From Kordia antarctica (GTDB lineage Bacteria; Bacteroidota; Bacteroidia; Flavobacteriales; Flavobacteriaceae): DNA of 64,000 bases. The notes below the pieces were generated by a model. That model was not told the DNA's origin and did not search any database. It saw only the letters and a list, made by a program, of their open reading frames with translations. Location of the stretch: NCBI RefSeq assembly GCF_009901525.1, contig NZ_CP019288.1, forward strand, positions 2,509,501 to 2,573,500, in the 5' to 3' direction. The translations under genes and the position numbers were made by a program. Below are positions 42,017 through 51,457 of the stretch, piece after piece (positions within the stretch are counted from its first letter, which is position 1; each line of letters starts with the position of its first letter).

Positions 42017-43702
42017 ATGCAATTATCAGAACAAGAAATAGTTCGCAGAGAAAAACTTTCAAAGTTGCGCGAACTCGGAATTAACCCGTATCCAGCAGAT
42101 CTTTATCCAGTAAACCATACTTCAAAAAAGATAAAGGAATCATTTGCAGAAGGTAAACAGGTTGTAATTGCAGGTAGATTGATGCGTAAAAAAATACAAG
42201 GAAAAGCTTCATTTGCTGAATTGCAAGATTCTGATGGAAGAATTCAAGTGTATTTTAATAGAGACGAAATTTGTCCCGAAGAAGACAAAACATTATATAA
42301 TGATATTTTTAAAAAGCTTTTAGATTTAGGTGATTTCATCGGAATTGAAGGTGAATTGTTTACAACACAAGTTGGAGAAAAAACAGTAATGGTAAAGAAT
42401 TTTACGTTGTTAAGTAAAGCCTTAAGACCATTACCATTACCAAAAGAGAAAGATGGCGTTGTGTATGATAAATTTGATGATCCCGAACAACGATATCGTC
42501 AACGTTATACCGATTTAGTCGTAAATCCACAAGTAAAAGAAGTATTTGTAAAGCGTACAAAATTGTTCAACGCTATGCGTAACTTTTTTAATGATGCAGG
42601 TTATTTTGAAGTAGAAACTCCAATTTTACAACCAATTCCTGGTGGCGCAGCGGCGCGTCCGTTTATGACACATCACAATTCATTGGACATTCCATTATAC
42701 ATGCGAATTGCAAATGAATTGTATTTGAAAAGATTGATTGTTGGTGGATTTGACGGCGTATACGAATTTTCCAAAAACTTCCGTAATGAAGGAATGGATC
42801 GTACGCACAATCCTGAATTTACAGCAATGGAAATCTATGTTGCATACAAAGATTACAATTGGATGATGGATTTCACAGAGAAATTATTAGAACATTGTGC
42901 TATTGCCGTAAACGGAAAAACAACAGCTACGTTTGGAAAACATGAAATTGATTTTAAAGCGCCATACAAACGTATCACAATGACGCAATCTATTATTGAC
43001 TTTACAGGATTTGACATTACTGGAAAATCTGAAGAAGAACTCTTTGAAGCTGCTCAAAACATGGGAGTTTCTGTGGATAAAACCATGGGAAAAGGAAAAT
43101 TGATTGATGAAATTTTCGGTGAAAAATGTGAAGGAAGATATATTGAACCAACATTTATTACAGATTATCCAAAGGAAATGAGTCCGTTGTGTAAAGAACA
43201 TCGTGAAAACCCTGAATTAACGGAACGTTTTGAATTGATGGTTTGCGGAAAAGAAATTGCAAATGCCTATTCAGAATTAAATGATCCGATTGATCAACGC
43301 GAACGTTTTGAAGCACAATTGAAGCTTTCTGAAAAAGGAGACGACGAAGCAATGTTTATTGATGATGATTTCATTCGTGCTTTGGAATATGGAATGCCGC
43401 CAACTTCTGGTTTAGGAATTGGAATGGATCGTTTGATTATGTATTTGACCAACAATCCATCAATTCAGGAAGTATTGTTCTTTCCGCAAATGCGTCCAGA
43501 AAATAAAAAAGTTGCAATTAGTGAAGAGGCAAAAGCAATTTTAGAAATTTTAAAGAAAGCTGAAAAGTTACCTTTAAATGATTTAAAAGCACAAGCAGGA
43601 TTATCTAACAAAAAGTGGGATAAATCTATAAAAGAATTGACTAAAAACAATTTAGCAAACGTTGAGAAAACGGATGACGGATTGTTTGTGGAGTTGGTAT
43701 AG
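42017..43702 (+). CDS. lysS: Lysyl-tRNA synthetase (class II)
   Basis: The enzyme charges tRNA-Lys with lysine. An N-terminal OB-fold anticodon-binding domain (about 50-150, with VIAGRLMRKK and GDFIGIEGELF) precedes the class II catalytic core: motif 2 at RNEGMDRTHNPEFT and motif 3 at GLGIGMDRLIM. It ends with a C-terminal extension of ~60 residues (LPLNDLKAQAGLSNKKWDKS), a winged-helix-like addition seen in Flavobacteriia. The total of 561 residues is normal for this group. Confidence 0.95.
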   Translation: MQLSEQEIVRREKLSKLRELGINPYPADLYPVNHTSKKIKESFAEGKQVVIAGRLMRKKIQGKASFAELQDSDGRIQVYFNRDEICPEEDKTLYNDIFKKLLDLGDFIGIEGELFTTQVGEKTVMVKNFTLLSKALRPLPLPKEKDGVVYDKFDDPEQRYRQRYTDLVVNPQVKEVFVKRTKLFNAMRNFFNDAGYFEVETPILQPIPGGAAARPFMTHHNSLDIPLYMRIANELYLKRLIVGGFDGVYEFSKNFRNEGMDRTHNPEFTAMEIYVAYKDYNWMMDFTEKLLEHCAIAVNGKTTATFGKHEIDFKAPYKRITMTQSIIDFTGFDITGKSEEELFEAAQNMGVSVDKTMGKGKLIDEIFGEKCEGRYIEPTFITDYPKEMSPLCKEHRENPELTERFELMVCGKEIANAYSELNDPIDQRERFEAQLKLSEKGDDEAMFIDDDFIRALEYGMPPTSGLGIGMDRLIMYLTNNPSIQEVLFFPQMRPENKKVAISEEAKAILEILKKAEKLPLNDLKAQAGLSNKKWDKSIKELTKNNLANVEKTDDGLFVELV

Positions 43703-43763
43703 CTTTGGTAAACTCAGCTACCAGTTTTCTACAAGCTCAACTAACTACTTATAATATAACTTC

Positions 43764-43797
43764 AAAGGAACTGCAAATTGTAGTTCCTTTTTTTTTG
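43764..43797 (+). terminator. Terminator of lysS
   Basis: AAAGGAACTGCA pairs with TGTAGTTCCTTT (one G-T pair) around a short loop, then seven further T residues. Confidence 0.75.
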
Positions 43798-43840
43798 AAA
43801 TGTATTTTTATATCTTTAATCACTTAAAATAAAATAACTA

Positions 43841-44503
43841 TTGGGAAATTCTAAATCTGGTTTGGCAGCTGCAGGCAGCATTCTATTAATTGGAGCACAA
43901 CTTGTGTTTGGAATTATACAGTTCAATGATACGCCTCCAACACATGTAACTAATGATTGGGTAGTAAAAAAGGAAACGAAGAAACGATTGCCTAAAATTG
44001 ATGTTCCCGATTTTATTATTGGAGAACATACTGCATTGCAAGAAGTACTACAATTGAAAAAGGATTCTGTGTTTTCTGTAATTCCGCATATTACCGTAAA
44101 ATTGCGAGGAGGTTTTCACATGTTCAATACTTCTGAAATGCCAACAACAGCAGTTTTTGCCAAATACTCAAAATATTATTTTTCTTATGATTCAATTGCA
44201 AAAGCGGAAAATGAATCGATGACTTTTCAATGGGAATCGTTCCGAGAAAATTTAGTAGCACAAAAACCTGGAAGCACTATTTCGATTCAAGAGAACATGA
44301 AGTATACTTATAAAGGTATGAACATTGAAAAAAAGGAATTTACCATTTCATCACTTGGAACTCATATACGAGGCGTTGCAACATTAATTGAATTTGAAGG
44401 AATGTGCTACTTTTTTCAGTTTGCTGCCGAAGACAGAACCTCCAGAGAAAGTAGTTATCATTATTTGAGAAAGTATTTAGATATGTATTTAAAGATTCGA
44501 TAA
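43841..44503 (+). CDS. Membrane-anchored protein of unknown function
   Basis: Starts at TTG (43841), since no ATG precedes the conserved hydrophobic segment GLAAAGSILLIGAQLVFGII (about 7-26). The 220-residue product therefore has one N-terminal membrane anchor and a periplasmic or cytoplasmic domain with IKLRGGF-like strands (LRGGFHMFNTSEM) and MCYFFQFAAEDR near the end. Family not recognised. Confidence 0.45.
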   Translation: MGNSKSGLAAAGSILLIGAQLVFGIIQFNDTPPTHVTNDWVVKKETKKRLPKIDVPDFIIGEHTALQEVLQLKKDSVFSVIPHITVKLRGGFHMFNTSEMPTTAVFAKYSKYYFSYDSIAKAENESMTFQWESFRENLVAQKPGSTISIQENMKYTYKGMNIEKKEFTISSLGTHIRGVATLIEFEGMCYFFQFAAEDRTSRESSYHYLRKYLDMYLKIR

Positions 44504-44514
44504 AAAACACTTTT

Positions 44515-44534
44515 CATTTCAACTTCGCTCAATG
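44515..44534. repeat. REP-like palindrome, variant
   Basis: CATTTCAACTTCGCTCAATG is an imperfect relative of the GAGCGGAGTCGA palindrome family, lying between convergent genes. Confidence 0.45.
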
Positions 44535-44545
44535 CGGCGCACTTT

Positions 44546-44580
44546 CAACTCACAACTCATAACTCATAACTCATAACTCA
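44546..44580. repeat. (TAACTCA) heptanucleotide tandem repeat, 5 copies
   Basis: Five 7-bp units (two CAACTCA, three TAACTCA) end exactly at the stop codon of the minus-strand gene at 44582. Together with the repeats at 30264 and 34069 this shows a shared 7-bp period with different unit sequences. Confidence 0.85.
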
Positions 44581-44581
44581 T

Positions 44582-46081
44582 TCAATTCTTCACCAATTCC
44601 AAAGTTGTTTGATACAAAGGCGTTTTGCTCATTTTAGCTTTCAGCCACGCGTAAAAACTCATGACGAAAATATCTTCTTTTTCGGGCATTTTCCATTCGA
44701 AAGACTTTTCTACGGAAGTTTTAAAAACTGCATCGGTAACATCTTCAGGCTTGTTGTAATACTGCTTTACATATTTTAAAAATGTAATCACACGCTGTTC
44801 TCCAGTCTTTTTTAGAAACGGATAGTACTTTCGTTGAAAACTGGCAAAACGTGAATCTACATAGGAAATATTACCCAATTCTATGTGCAATAATAACTCG
44901 ATTAGGTTTTTCTTTACAACCCATTCTACGCCTGCTTTTTCTTCATACCATTTATCCGTGTGATAGAATTTTGATAATACTTGTTGCGCTTTTTTGAATT
45001 CGCTTTGCTGAAAATAAAAGACAATTAAACTTAAATGAATGTCTAACATCACTTCCAAATCGTACTTTTTCACATTCGCAACGGCTTCTAACATTTCAAT
45101 AGCTATTTCGGAATTTCCAGAATAGTTATGATTTAGCGCAACCAAACATTGATACGTTAACAACGAACTTTTGTAATACCGCTGTTTTTGTTTTTGCATT
45201 TCGACATGCATACGTTCTAAATAGTGTAAGCTTTCCGCGAATTCTTTCTTTCTGAAAAAGATATTCGCAATGAGATATAATACTTTGATGTGATAAAATA
45301 CATGTTTGTCGGTTTGTTTCAATCGGTTGGAAATGTCTTTATAATTTTCCAAAATAAATGACGTTACATTGAAATAATCTTTGTTGACAGAAGCGACCGA
45401 GTTTACAATTTGCGCCAATTGATATAATGATTTGTATGATAAACCAATTTCTTCCGAAATGTCTAATCGTTGGTAGGTTTCTTTAATTAATGCTTCAAAC
45501 GAAATCACTTCACCTTGATAGACCACTTTTTGAAGGTTTTCTTTAATAATCGAATACGCAATATTTAGCTTTTCTTCTTGTAAAAAATCTTGTTGATTCG
45601 CTGTAAATTTTTCGATGATTGTTTCCAACGGCGGCGCAAACGGAGTTGTATGCGCATATTGTATTTGCGTATGATAAACTTCATTCAGCAATGAAAAGTG
45701 CAACGATTCGCGTGCTTTCTTTTCCGCTTTTTCTAATACTTTAAACGCCGTTTTAAATTGTTTGTGTTGCAATAAGTTTCGAGCAACTAAGATCCGTTTG
45801 GTAATATCGAGTTCTGAAGAAACTTCATGTGTGAGACTTTGCGTTGCCATAAAATCGAGTAGTGAACTCCATAAACGCTTTCGCAATCCGTGATACGCGG
45901 TTTTGTTATCCTTTCCGTATAGTTTTTTGGGAATTTCTTTTGCAGAACAATTTGCGAGTAACAACTTAAACAATTGCACATTTTTTGTGTCGTGTCGTTT
46001 GTTCTTATACGTAAGGTATTTTACAAATTCCTGTTGTTCTTCAGTAGAAAATTGAGAGATTATAGTATCGATTGCAATCAT
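44582..46081 (-). CDS. Helical repeat (TPR-like) protein, unknown
   Basis: This 499-residue protein is nearly all helical. Its N-terminal ~100 residues (FSTEEQQEFVKYLTYKNKRH, RKRLWSSLLDF) precede TPR-like alpha-helical repeats, such as AFKVLEKAEKKARESLHFSL and FAESLHYLERMHVEMQKQ. It is likely a cytoplasmic scaffold or partner-binding protein. I recall similar proteins in other flavobacteria but know no function. It is a single gene. Confidence 0.55.
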   Translation of the reverse strand: MIAIDTIISQFSTEEQQEFVKYLTYKNKRHDTKNVQLFKLLLANCSAKEIPKKLYGKDNKTAYHGLRKRLWSSLLDFMATQSLTHEVSSELDITKRILVARNLLQHKQFKTAFKVLEKAEKKARESLHFSLLNEVYHTQIQYAHTTPFAPPLETIIEKFTANQQDFLQEEKLNIAYSIIKENLQKVVYQGEVISFEALIKETYQRLDISEEIGLSYKSLYQLAQIVNSVASVNKDYFNVTSFILENYKDISNRLKQTDKHVFYHIKVLYLIANIFFRKKEFAESLHYLERMHVEMQKQKQRYYKSSLLTYQCLVALNHNYSGNSEIAIEMLEAVANVKKYDLEVMLDIHLSLIVFYFQQSEFKKAQQVLSKFYHTDKWYEEKAGVEWVVKKNLIELLLHIELGNISYVDSRFASFQRKYYPFLKKTGEQRVITFLKYVKQYYNKPEDVTDAVFKTSVEKSFEWKMPEKEDIFVMSFYAWLKAKMSKTPLYQTTLELVKN

Positions 46082-46283
46082 TATATCGTCCGTTTTTTAT
46101 TATTTAGAATATTAATAATCAATTATATACATATTTTAAATTTCTATAAATATAGTCCTTTTTTATGAATAATTGAATTTCGTAGGTAAAAATCCAATCG
46201 CATATTTGCCCTGTAATCAACAAACAAAAAATTACACATTTAAACAAAAATTAAAATCAATTAACATTTAAAATTATAGTAAT

Positions 46284-46754
46284 ATGGAAAATCAAAATTT
46301 TTTAAATCCAGAAGAAAAAACAAAGAAAACAGTTAACAAATTAGAAGAGAAAAATCCTTTTAAGCCAACGCCAGCTTTTATTTCGGCGGCTTGGGCAGCT
46401 TTATTCATCGGAATGGTTGCGTATTGCATCGGATTGTGGAATGCAGATATGGAATTGAATGAAAAAGGATATTATTTCACCATTTTATTATTCGGATTAT
46501 TCTCCGTGGTTTCGGTTCAGAAATCGGTAAGAGATAGAATGGAAGGAATTCCCGTAACAGATATTTATTATGGAATAAGTTGGTTTACAACCATTGCTTC
46601 TATTCTATTATTAATTGTCGGATTGTGGAATGCCGAATTGGAATTGAGCGAAAAAGGTTTTTACGGAATGTCGTTTGCCTTGAGTTTATTTGCTTCGGTA
46701 GCGGTACAGAAAAACACTAGAGATGTACATTCAATAAAAAATCAAGAAGCTTAA
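46284..46754 (+). CDS. yiaA: YiaA/YiaB-family inner-membrane protein
   Basis: The 156-residue protein contains two copies of a two-helix YiaAB module: [28 protein letters not shown]... and [24 protein letters not shown]..., each ending VxVQKxxRD. Such proteins are inner-membrane proteins of uncertain role. A clear terminator follows. Confidence 0.85.
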   Translation: MENQNFLNPEEKTKKTVNKLEEKNPFKPTPAFISAAWAALFIGMVAYCIGLWNADMELNEKGYYFTILLFGLFSVVSVQKSVRDRMEGIPVTDIYYGISWFTTIASILLLIVGLWNAELELSEKGFYGMSFALSLFASVAVQKNTRDVHSIKNQEA

Positions 46755-46772
46755 ATGTTGGTTGATTACCAG

Positions 46773-46818
46773 AAACCTCGTAACACATAATTAGAAGTGT
46801 TGCGAGGTTTATTTTTTT
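46773..46818 (+). terminator. Terminator of yiaA
   Basis: AAACCTCGTAACAC (46773-46786) pairs with GTGTTGCGAGGTTT (46797-46810) with one G-T pair, then an AT-tract of seven T. Confidence 0.8.
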
Positions 46819-46865
46819 GAAAAATTAATCAGTACTTTTAACGAAGAGTATCTTAAATTCAACAT

Positions 46866-48137
46866 ATGAGTTCAAAAATCACAAGAGCATTGCCCGAATT
46901 GGTCGAAAACGGCATAATTACGGACGAGATTGCTCAAAATATAAAAGCGTTTTACGGAAATTCGGAAGAATCTAGTGCTAATAGATTGTTTACGCTTTTC
47001 GGAATTCTCGGCGCAACGTTAGTCGGATTGGGAATTATTTTAATAATGGCGCACAATTGGGACGATTTTTCCAGAGGTGTCAAACTTATTTTTGCGTTTC
47101 TTCCGATGTTAATCGGGCAAGCCATTTTAGGCTTTAGTATTTTTAAAGAAAAAAGTTCTGCTTGGAAAGAAGCTTCCACTGTATTTTTATTTTTTGGAGT
47201 TGGCGCGTGTATTGCGTTGGTGAGCCAGATATATCATGTTTCGGGCGATTTGGAATCGTTTTTACTTGCGTGGATTGTGTTATGCGTTCCGCTGATGTTT
47301 GTGACAAAATCTACCTCAGCAGTTATTTTACACCTAATTTTCATCACCTATTATGCTTTTGAAGCTGGCTATGGACATAACACAACAATTCCGCACATTT
47401 ACTTTTTATTGTTATTGCTTGCGTTACCGAGTTATGTAAGAATGATTAAAGCACAAACAAAATCGCACGTTACAAGTGTATTACATTGGCTTTTCCCAAT
47501 GAGTTTAATTTTTTCATTACCAGTTTGTATTGACCAAAGTGAAGGCGTTGGCTTTTTAATGTACGTCTTGTTATTTGGTGTTTTTTATAATATTGGACAA
47601 CTTCCGTATTTTAAAAATAAATCGTTATTACAAAATGGATATCGCACATTAGGATCTTTGGGAACTGTAATTATACTTTTAATATTAAGTTTTCGCGACA
47701 TATGGAAACATCAATTTCAAGATGTATATTTTGACTCTTTAGAATTCCTTTGCGCAATGATTTTATTTGTCATTGCAAGCGTATTATTGTATTTCAACAG
47801 CAAACAAAATGCACTAAAATCAATGAATCTATTTCATTTTGTATTTCTACTTTTTGGAGTCATTTTCATGATTGGACTTTTTAACGATCTTTTACCAACA
47901 ATTCTAATCAACGCACTACTTTTTATTCTAGGAGTTTCAGCGATTAAAATTGGCGCAGAAAAATTTCATTTTGGTATTTTGAATTATGGAATGTTGATTA
48001 TTGCTATATTAATTGCATGTCGATTTTTTGATACCGATATCACATATGTCGTACGTGGATTATTATTTGTATTCATTGGCGGAGGTTTTTTCACTGCGAA
48101 TTATCTTATGCTAAAAAAACAAAAATCTAAAAAATGA
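46866..48137 (+). CDS. DUF2157-family polytopic membrane protein
   Basis: This 423-residue protein starts with a cytoplasmic segment (LPELVENGIITDEIAQNIKAFY) followed by about 12 membrane helices, beginning RLFTLFGILGATLVGLGIILIMAHNWDDF, the DUF2157 signature. Gene order DUF2157 followed by a GDYXXLXY-type secreted protein is a known pair in Bacteroidota. Function unknown. Confidence 0.8.
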   Translation: MSSKITRALPELVENGIITDEIAQNIKAFYGNSEESSANRLFTLFGILGATLVGLGIILIMAHNWDDFSRGVKLIFAFLPMLIGQAILGFSIFKEKSSAWKEASTVFLFFGVGACIALVSQIYHVSGDLESFLLAWIVLCVPLMFVTKSTSAVILHLIFITYYAFEAGYGHNTTIPHIYFLLLLLALPSYVRMIKAQTKSHVTSVLHWLFPMSLIFSLPVCIDQSEGVGFLMYVLLFGVFYNIGQLPYFKNKSLLQNGYRTLGSLGTVIILLILSFRDIWKHQFQDVYFDSLEFLCAMILFVIASVLLYFNSKQNALKSMNLFHFVFLLFGVIFMIGLFNDLLPTILINALLFILGVSAIKIGAEKFHFGILNYGMLIIAILIACRFFDTDITYVVRGLLFVFIGGGFFTANYLMLKKQKSKK

Positions 48138-48149
48138 CAACTAATTGTC

Positions 48150-48169
48150 ATTCCTGCGAAGGCAGGAAT
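48150..48169. repeat. REP-like palindrome ATTCCTGCGAAGGCAGGAAT
   Basis: An 8-bp stem (ATTCCTGC/GCAGGAAT) with a GAAG loop lies between two genes. This palindrome type is widespread in bacterial genomes and yields the spurious peptide SFLRRQES when read as coding, so it is not the start of the next gene. Confidence 0.75.
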
Positions 48170-48186
48170 CTATAAAAAACAAACTC

Positions 48187-48741
48187 ATGAAGAAAACATA
48201 TATATACATCCTTTTTGGCTTGATGGTACTTGCACAAATTGCCGCTTCTGCACAAATAGTATACAAATACGAACGCACAATTGCTTCTGACAATGTGTAT
48301 AAATTTAAAACTGCTCCGGTAGATCCGAACAATCCATTTATGGGAAAATATATTGATTTAGACTTCGAAATAAATTCTTTTGAAACAACCGATTCTGATT
48401 GGAATAGATATGATAAAGCATATGCGTATTTTTCAAAAGATGAAAACGGTTATGCTGTTTTAGAAACTTTATCAAAAGAATTGCTAACCGATAGTAAATT
48501 TGACCATGTTATTGTAGAAACGTATAATTATTATGAAGGTAAAATTCGTTTCGATTTGCCTTTTCAAACCTACTACATGGAAGAGTCAAAAGCGTTAGGT
48601 GCAGAAACATTATACAGAGATAATAATAGAAACGGAAAAGAACAAGATGTATATGCCGTTGTACATATTCAAAATGGCACACATGTACTTACTGATGTTA
48701 TTATAAATGGTATTTCTATAAAAGATGCTGTTGTGAAGTAA
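48187..48741 (+). CDS. GDYXXLXY-type secreted protein
   Basis: The start is placed at 48187 (MKKTYIYILFGLMV), after the REP-like palindrome. The 184-residue product has a signal peptide and NNPFMGKYIDLDFE, which corresponds to the GDYxxLxY motif (here GKYIDLDF). The family is tied to DUF2157 membrane proteins, as here. It should act in the periplasm or at the membrane surface. Confidence 0.7.
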   Translation: MKKTYIYILFGLMVLAQIAASAQIVYKYERTIASDNVYKFKTAPVDPNNPFMGKYIDLDFEINSFETTDSDWNRYDKAYAYFSKDENGYAVLETLSKELLTDSKFDHVIVETYNYYEGKIRFDLPFQTYYMEESKALGAETLYRDNNRNGKEQDVYAVVHIQNGTHVLTDVIINGISIKDAVVK

Positions 48742-48744
48742 CTT

Positions 48745-48882
48745 ATGAAAGTTATAGAATAGTATATAAGTGAAAACTCACTATATTTTTTTAATAGTTT
48801 ATTAGAAAAAGGCGCATCAAAAATTACTAAATTTAACGGTTTTAGTAATATTTCTGGCGATATTCGTATTCTTAAAAAATAA
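48745..48882 (+). pseudogene. Possible short gene with in-frame stop
   Basis: ATG at 48745 reads MKVIE, then TAG, then continues YISENSLYFFNSLLEKGASK and ends GDIRILKK at 48880. The continuing frame is plausible protein but has no start of its own. It may be a degraded 3' piece of an older gene. Confidence 0.25.
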
Positions 48883-49420
48883 TAGCTGCATGCAAAAACT
48901 GTGGACATTTCCCAAATCAACTGAAAACACGTTAATCTTCATAAAAGATAAAACCATTTATGTTGATCAGAAAAAAGGTGACGAATTAAAACTTCAAACC
49001 AAAAATATAGAAGCACAAAACGATTGGAAACTTCCAAACGGAATTCACTTTGCAACAATTCAAAAAGTATATTTTCATAAAAACAAGATGGAAATCCATC
49101 AAAAAGATTCCAAAAAAACATTGTTCATTGATGATTCTACGAAGAGCAATGAAATTTTCTCTGCACTAAAAGAAGGAATTCCAACTTTAAAATATTCGGC
49201 TACACGACCAAGTATCATGAGTCAAATTGGAATTCAACTTCCATTTACAATCCTTGTATTTATTAGTTTGATATATTATTTATTTGAAATCAATGAGATC
49301 GGGCGAAACTTAGAAGTAGCTGCATTACAAGAAGCATTTGGCACTTTCTACGGAAACTTCATCTACGGAATTTCTAGTTTAGGTTTTATTGGTATCTTTA
49401 TAATTGGTTTGACATACATT

Positions 49421-50654
49421 CAGGGCAGAATCATACTTTTAAATTTAATATTCTGAGTAAATAGTCTTCATTCCATCCAGCTTCAAGTCTTTTGCTTTTC
49501 ATAGATAGCTTTTTAGAGGTTTCATTTTTCAATAGATTTAAAGCAATTTTAAGCAGAATAGAATAATTTTGAGCAGCATTTCCTGCTCTTTTTCTAGAAG
49601 CATCTTCAGAGAAAGCTACATCTAAAGTCCAATGTAATTTATTTTCTACCGCCCAATGCGAGCGTATTTTAGATTGAAATTCACTAGCATCATTTCGTAA
49701 ACTTGAAATATAATATCGTGTCGCTTTTTCTGTCGCTTTATCACTATTTTTAAATTCACGAATGCTATCTATTTTTATAATACTTTGTAAATTTTTCCAT
49801 TGATTGTCCTGTTCAATAAACTTAAAATCAGTAATTACGCTACATGTTCTAGTTTCAATACGCCCATGATCTAAATCATGTTTAGTGTATGTTTCTAGTT
49901 GTTTGGAAAACCGAAACTCATCTTCAATATGTTCTAATAACTGCGGTTGATTTGCTTTAACTGCTAAAATATAATCAGCATCTAGTTCAATTATTTTTTT
50001 TGCAATTTCTTTTTGAGTTCCCATAGCATCTATTGTAATAGTATTTCCTGCAATACTAAGGATGTTCAGTAATTCTGGTATCGCAGTAATTTCGTTTGAC
50101 TTTTCAGCTGTTTTAACTTGACCTAGAACAAGATTGTTTTCGCAAGCCCAAGCACTAACCATGTGAATTGGCGATTTTTTACCATGAGACTTTGCGCCAC
50201 GTATCGTTTTACCATCAATCGCAATTATTTGACCTTTACTTAAATTTGCAATTGAATTGACCCAATCAATAAAACAAGATTCAAATTGTTCACTATCAAT
50301 AGCTGAAAAGACTCTATTGATAGTTACTTTCGAAGGAATACCGTTAGGTAATTCTAAGAATTTCTTTAAAAAAGGTTCTTTTGATTTGGCAAACCCAGCC
50401 ATTTGTTCCCAAGTTTCTGCCCCAGAAATCACTGCAATTATACCAATAAGAAGGATATCTACTAAATTATGAAGCTTGTTTATATGGCTTCTGTGGTCTT
50501 GTATTTGCCCAAAAATGTCTTTTAAGTTATCAGATGGTTTCATTGAGTTAAGTAATTGATTATCAGTATAATATACGAATAATTGATAACTTAAACAATT
50601 AATAATCAGGCAAATAAATGATTATATTGTCTTAAAAAGTATGATTCTGCCCTG
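49421..50654 (-). mobile_element. Complete ISAs1-family insertion sequence
   Basis: Ends are perfect 20-bp inverted repeats: CAGGGCAGAATCATACTTTT at 49421-49440 and its reverse complement at 50635-50654. The element is 1234 bp. The 10-bp sequence GACATACATT flanks both sides (49411-49420 and 50655-50664) as target duplication. One transposase gene is carried, on the minus strand. Confidence 0.95.
49431..50543 (-). CDS. ISAs1-family DDE transposase
   Basis: The 370-residue protein has the ISAs1 layout: an N-terminal DDE-associated domain (IQDHRSHINKLHNLVDILLI, then GAETWEQMAGFAKSK), the first catalytic Asp in AIDGKTIRGA, the second in TIDAMGTQ, and the C-terminal HWAVENKLHWTLDVAFSED with the Glu. 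It is complete, and its stop lies inside the inverted repeat, so the element may still be active. Confidence 0.93.
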   Translation of the reverse strand: MKPSDNLKDIFGQIQDHRSHINKLHNLVDILLIGIIAVISGAETWEQMAGFAKSKEPFLKKFLELPNGIPSKVTINRVFSAIDSEQFESCFIDWVNSIANLSKGQIIAIDGKTIRGAKSHGKKSPIHMVSAWACENNLVLGQVKTAEKSNEITAIPELLNILSIAGNTITIDAMGTQKEIAKKIIELDADYILAVKANQPQLLEHIEDEFRFSKQLETYTKHDLDHGRIETRTCSVITDFKFIEQDNQWKNLQSIIKIDSIREFKNSDKATEKATRYYISSLRNDASEFQSKIRSHWAVENKLHWTLDVAFSEDASRKRAGNAAQNYSILLKIALNLLKNETSKKLSMKSKRLEAGWNEDYLLRILNLKV

Positions 50655-50871
50655 GACATACATTCTTGTTGCACTCTTTTTCCTAAACAACAGTGTAGAA
50701 AAAAGACCGTATCTCAAAATACTAACGCATTCAGAAGCTTAAAAAATTTCTTTCTAAATTCAATATAAGTGATCGCTAGTAAATTGTTAAACAATTCCCA
50801 AAACAAAAATTTCATTAAACCTTTGCTAATTGCCCAAGTCTTAGAAGCAATTATTTAAAACAACAAAAAAC

Positions 50872-51357
50872 ATGAAAAACATCATTTATGCACTCGCTAT
50901 ATTATTCACATTAAACATAGCTGCACAAGAAGGAACTGACAAAACAGATCGCACAGGTAAAAAAGAAATGCGCAAGGAAATGCGAAAGGAAAAAGGGAAG
51001 AAATCTATGAAAGACTTTACTCCTGAACAAATGGCTCAATTGCAAACTAAGAAGTTAACACTTGCGTTAGATTTATCTCAAAATCAACAACAAAGAGTTT
51101 TAGCTTTGAATACGACTGCTGCGAAAGTTAGAAAACAAAAGATGGAAGCGCACAAAGCGAAAATGGAAAAGAAAGAAAAGCCAACTGCAGAAGAAAAATA
51201 TGCAATGGCAAATGAACGCTTAGATGCAAAAATTGCGCACAAGCAACAAATGAAACAAATTCTCTCTAAAGAACAATATGAAAAGTGGGAGAAAATGCAC
51301 GCTCGCAAAGGCAAAGGAAAGAAAAAGAGAAAAGGAAAACGTCACGGTAAAGAGTAG
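50872..51357 (+). CDS. Secreted basic protein with Spy/CpxP-like features
   Basis: This 161-residue protein has a signal peptide (MKNIIYALAILFTLNIAAQE), then a highly charged chain with FTPEQMAQLQTKKLTLALDLSQNQQQRVL and ILSKEQYEKWEKM. The LTxxQ-like pieces fit periplasmic Spy/CpxP-type small chaperones, often annotated DUF4890 in Bacteroidota. The tail is extremely Lys/Arg-rich (KGKGKKKRKGKRHGKE), which could bind nucleic acid or metal-poor surfaces. Own terminator. Confidence 0.55.
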   Translation: MKNIIYALAILFTLNIAAQEGTDKTDRTGKKEMRKEMRKEKGKKSMKDFTPEQMAQLQTKKLTLALDLSQNQQQRVLALNTTAAKVRKQKMEAHKAKMEKKEKPTAEEKYAMANERLDAKIAHKQQMKQILSKEQYEKWEKMHARKGKGKKKRKGKRHGKE

Positions 51358-51364
51358 CAAATAC

Positions 51365-51396
51365 AAAAAAGAGAAGTTAAAAAGCTTCTCTTTTTT
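51365..51396 (+). terminator. Intrinsic terminator
   Basis: AAAAAAGAGAAG pairs perfectly with CTTCTCTTTTTT across an 8-nt loop, right after the preceding stop. Confidence 0.8.
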
Positions 51397-51457
51397 GTTA
51401 TTCAGCTACAATTTTAGTATTATTGAGTTATTATTCAGCTAACAACAACCAACAGTT

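Larger units (their letters stand above)
48890..50742 (+). pseudogene. Membrane-protein gene split by an ISAs1-family insertion
   Basis: Codons 1-177 (48890-49420) encode a protein with a soluble N-terminal half and two C-terminal helices. The reading frame then enters the IS and ends 11 codons later. Removing the IS and one 10-bp target copy joins codon 177 directly to CTT at 50665 and gives 25 more residues (LVALFFLNNSVEKRPYLKIL...) up to the stop at 50740-50742. The intact protein would be 202 residues. The perfect restoration means the insertion is recent. Family not recognised. Confidence 0.85.

Noticed and set aside
48145-48186. Upstream start for the GDYXXLXY protein reading SFLRRQES
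   Set aside because: This peptide comes from a REP-like palindrome and blocks the signal peptide. The start at 48187 restores a normal signal sequence.
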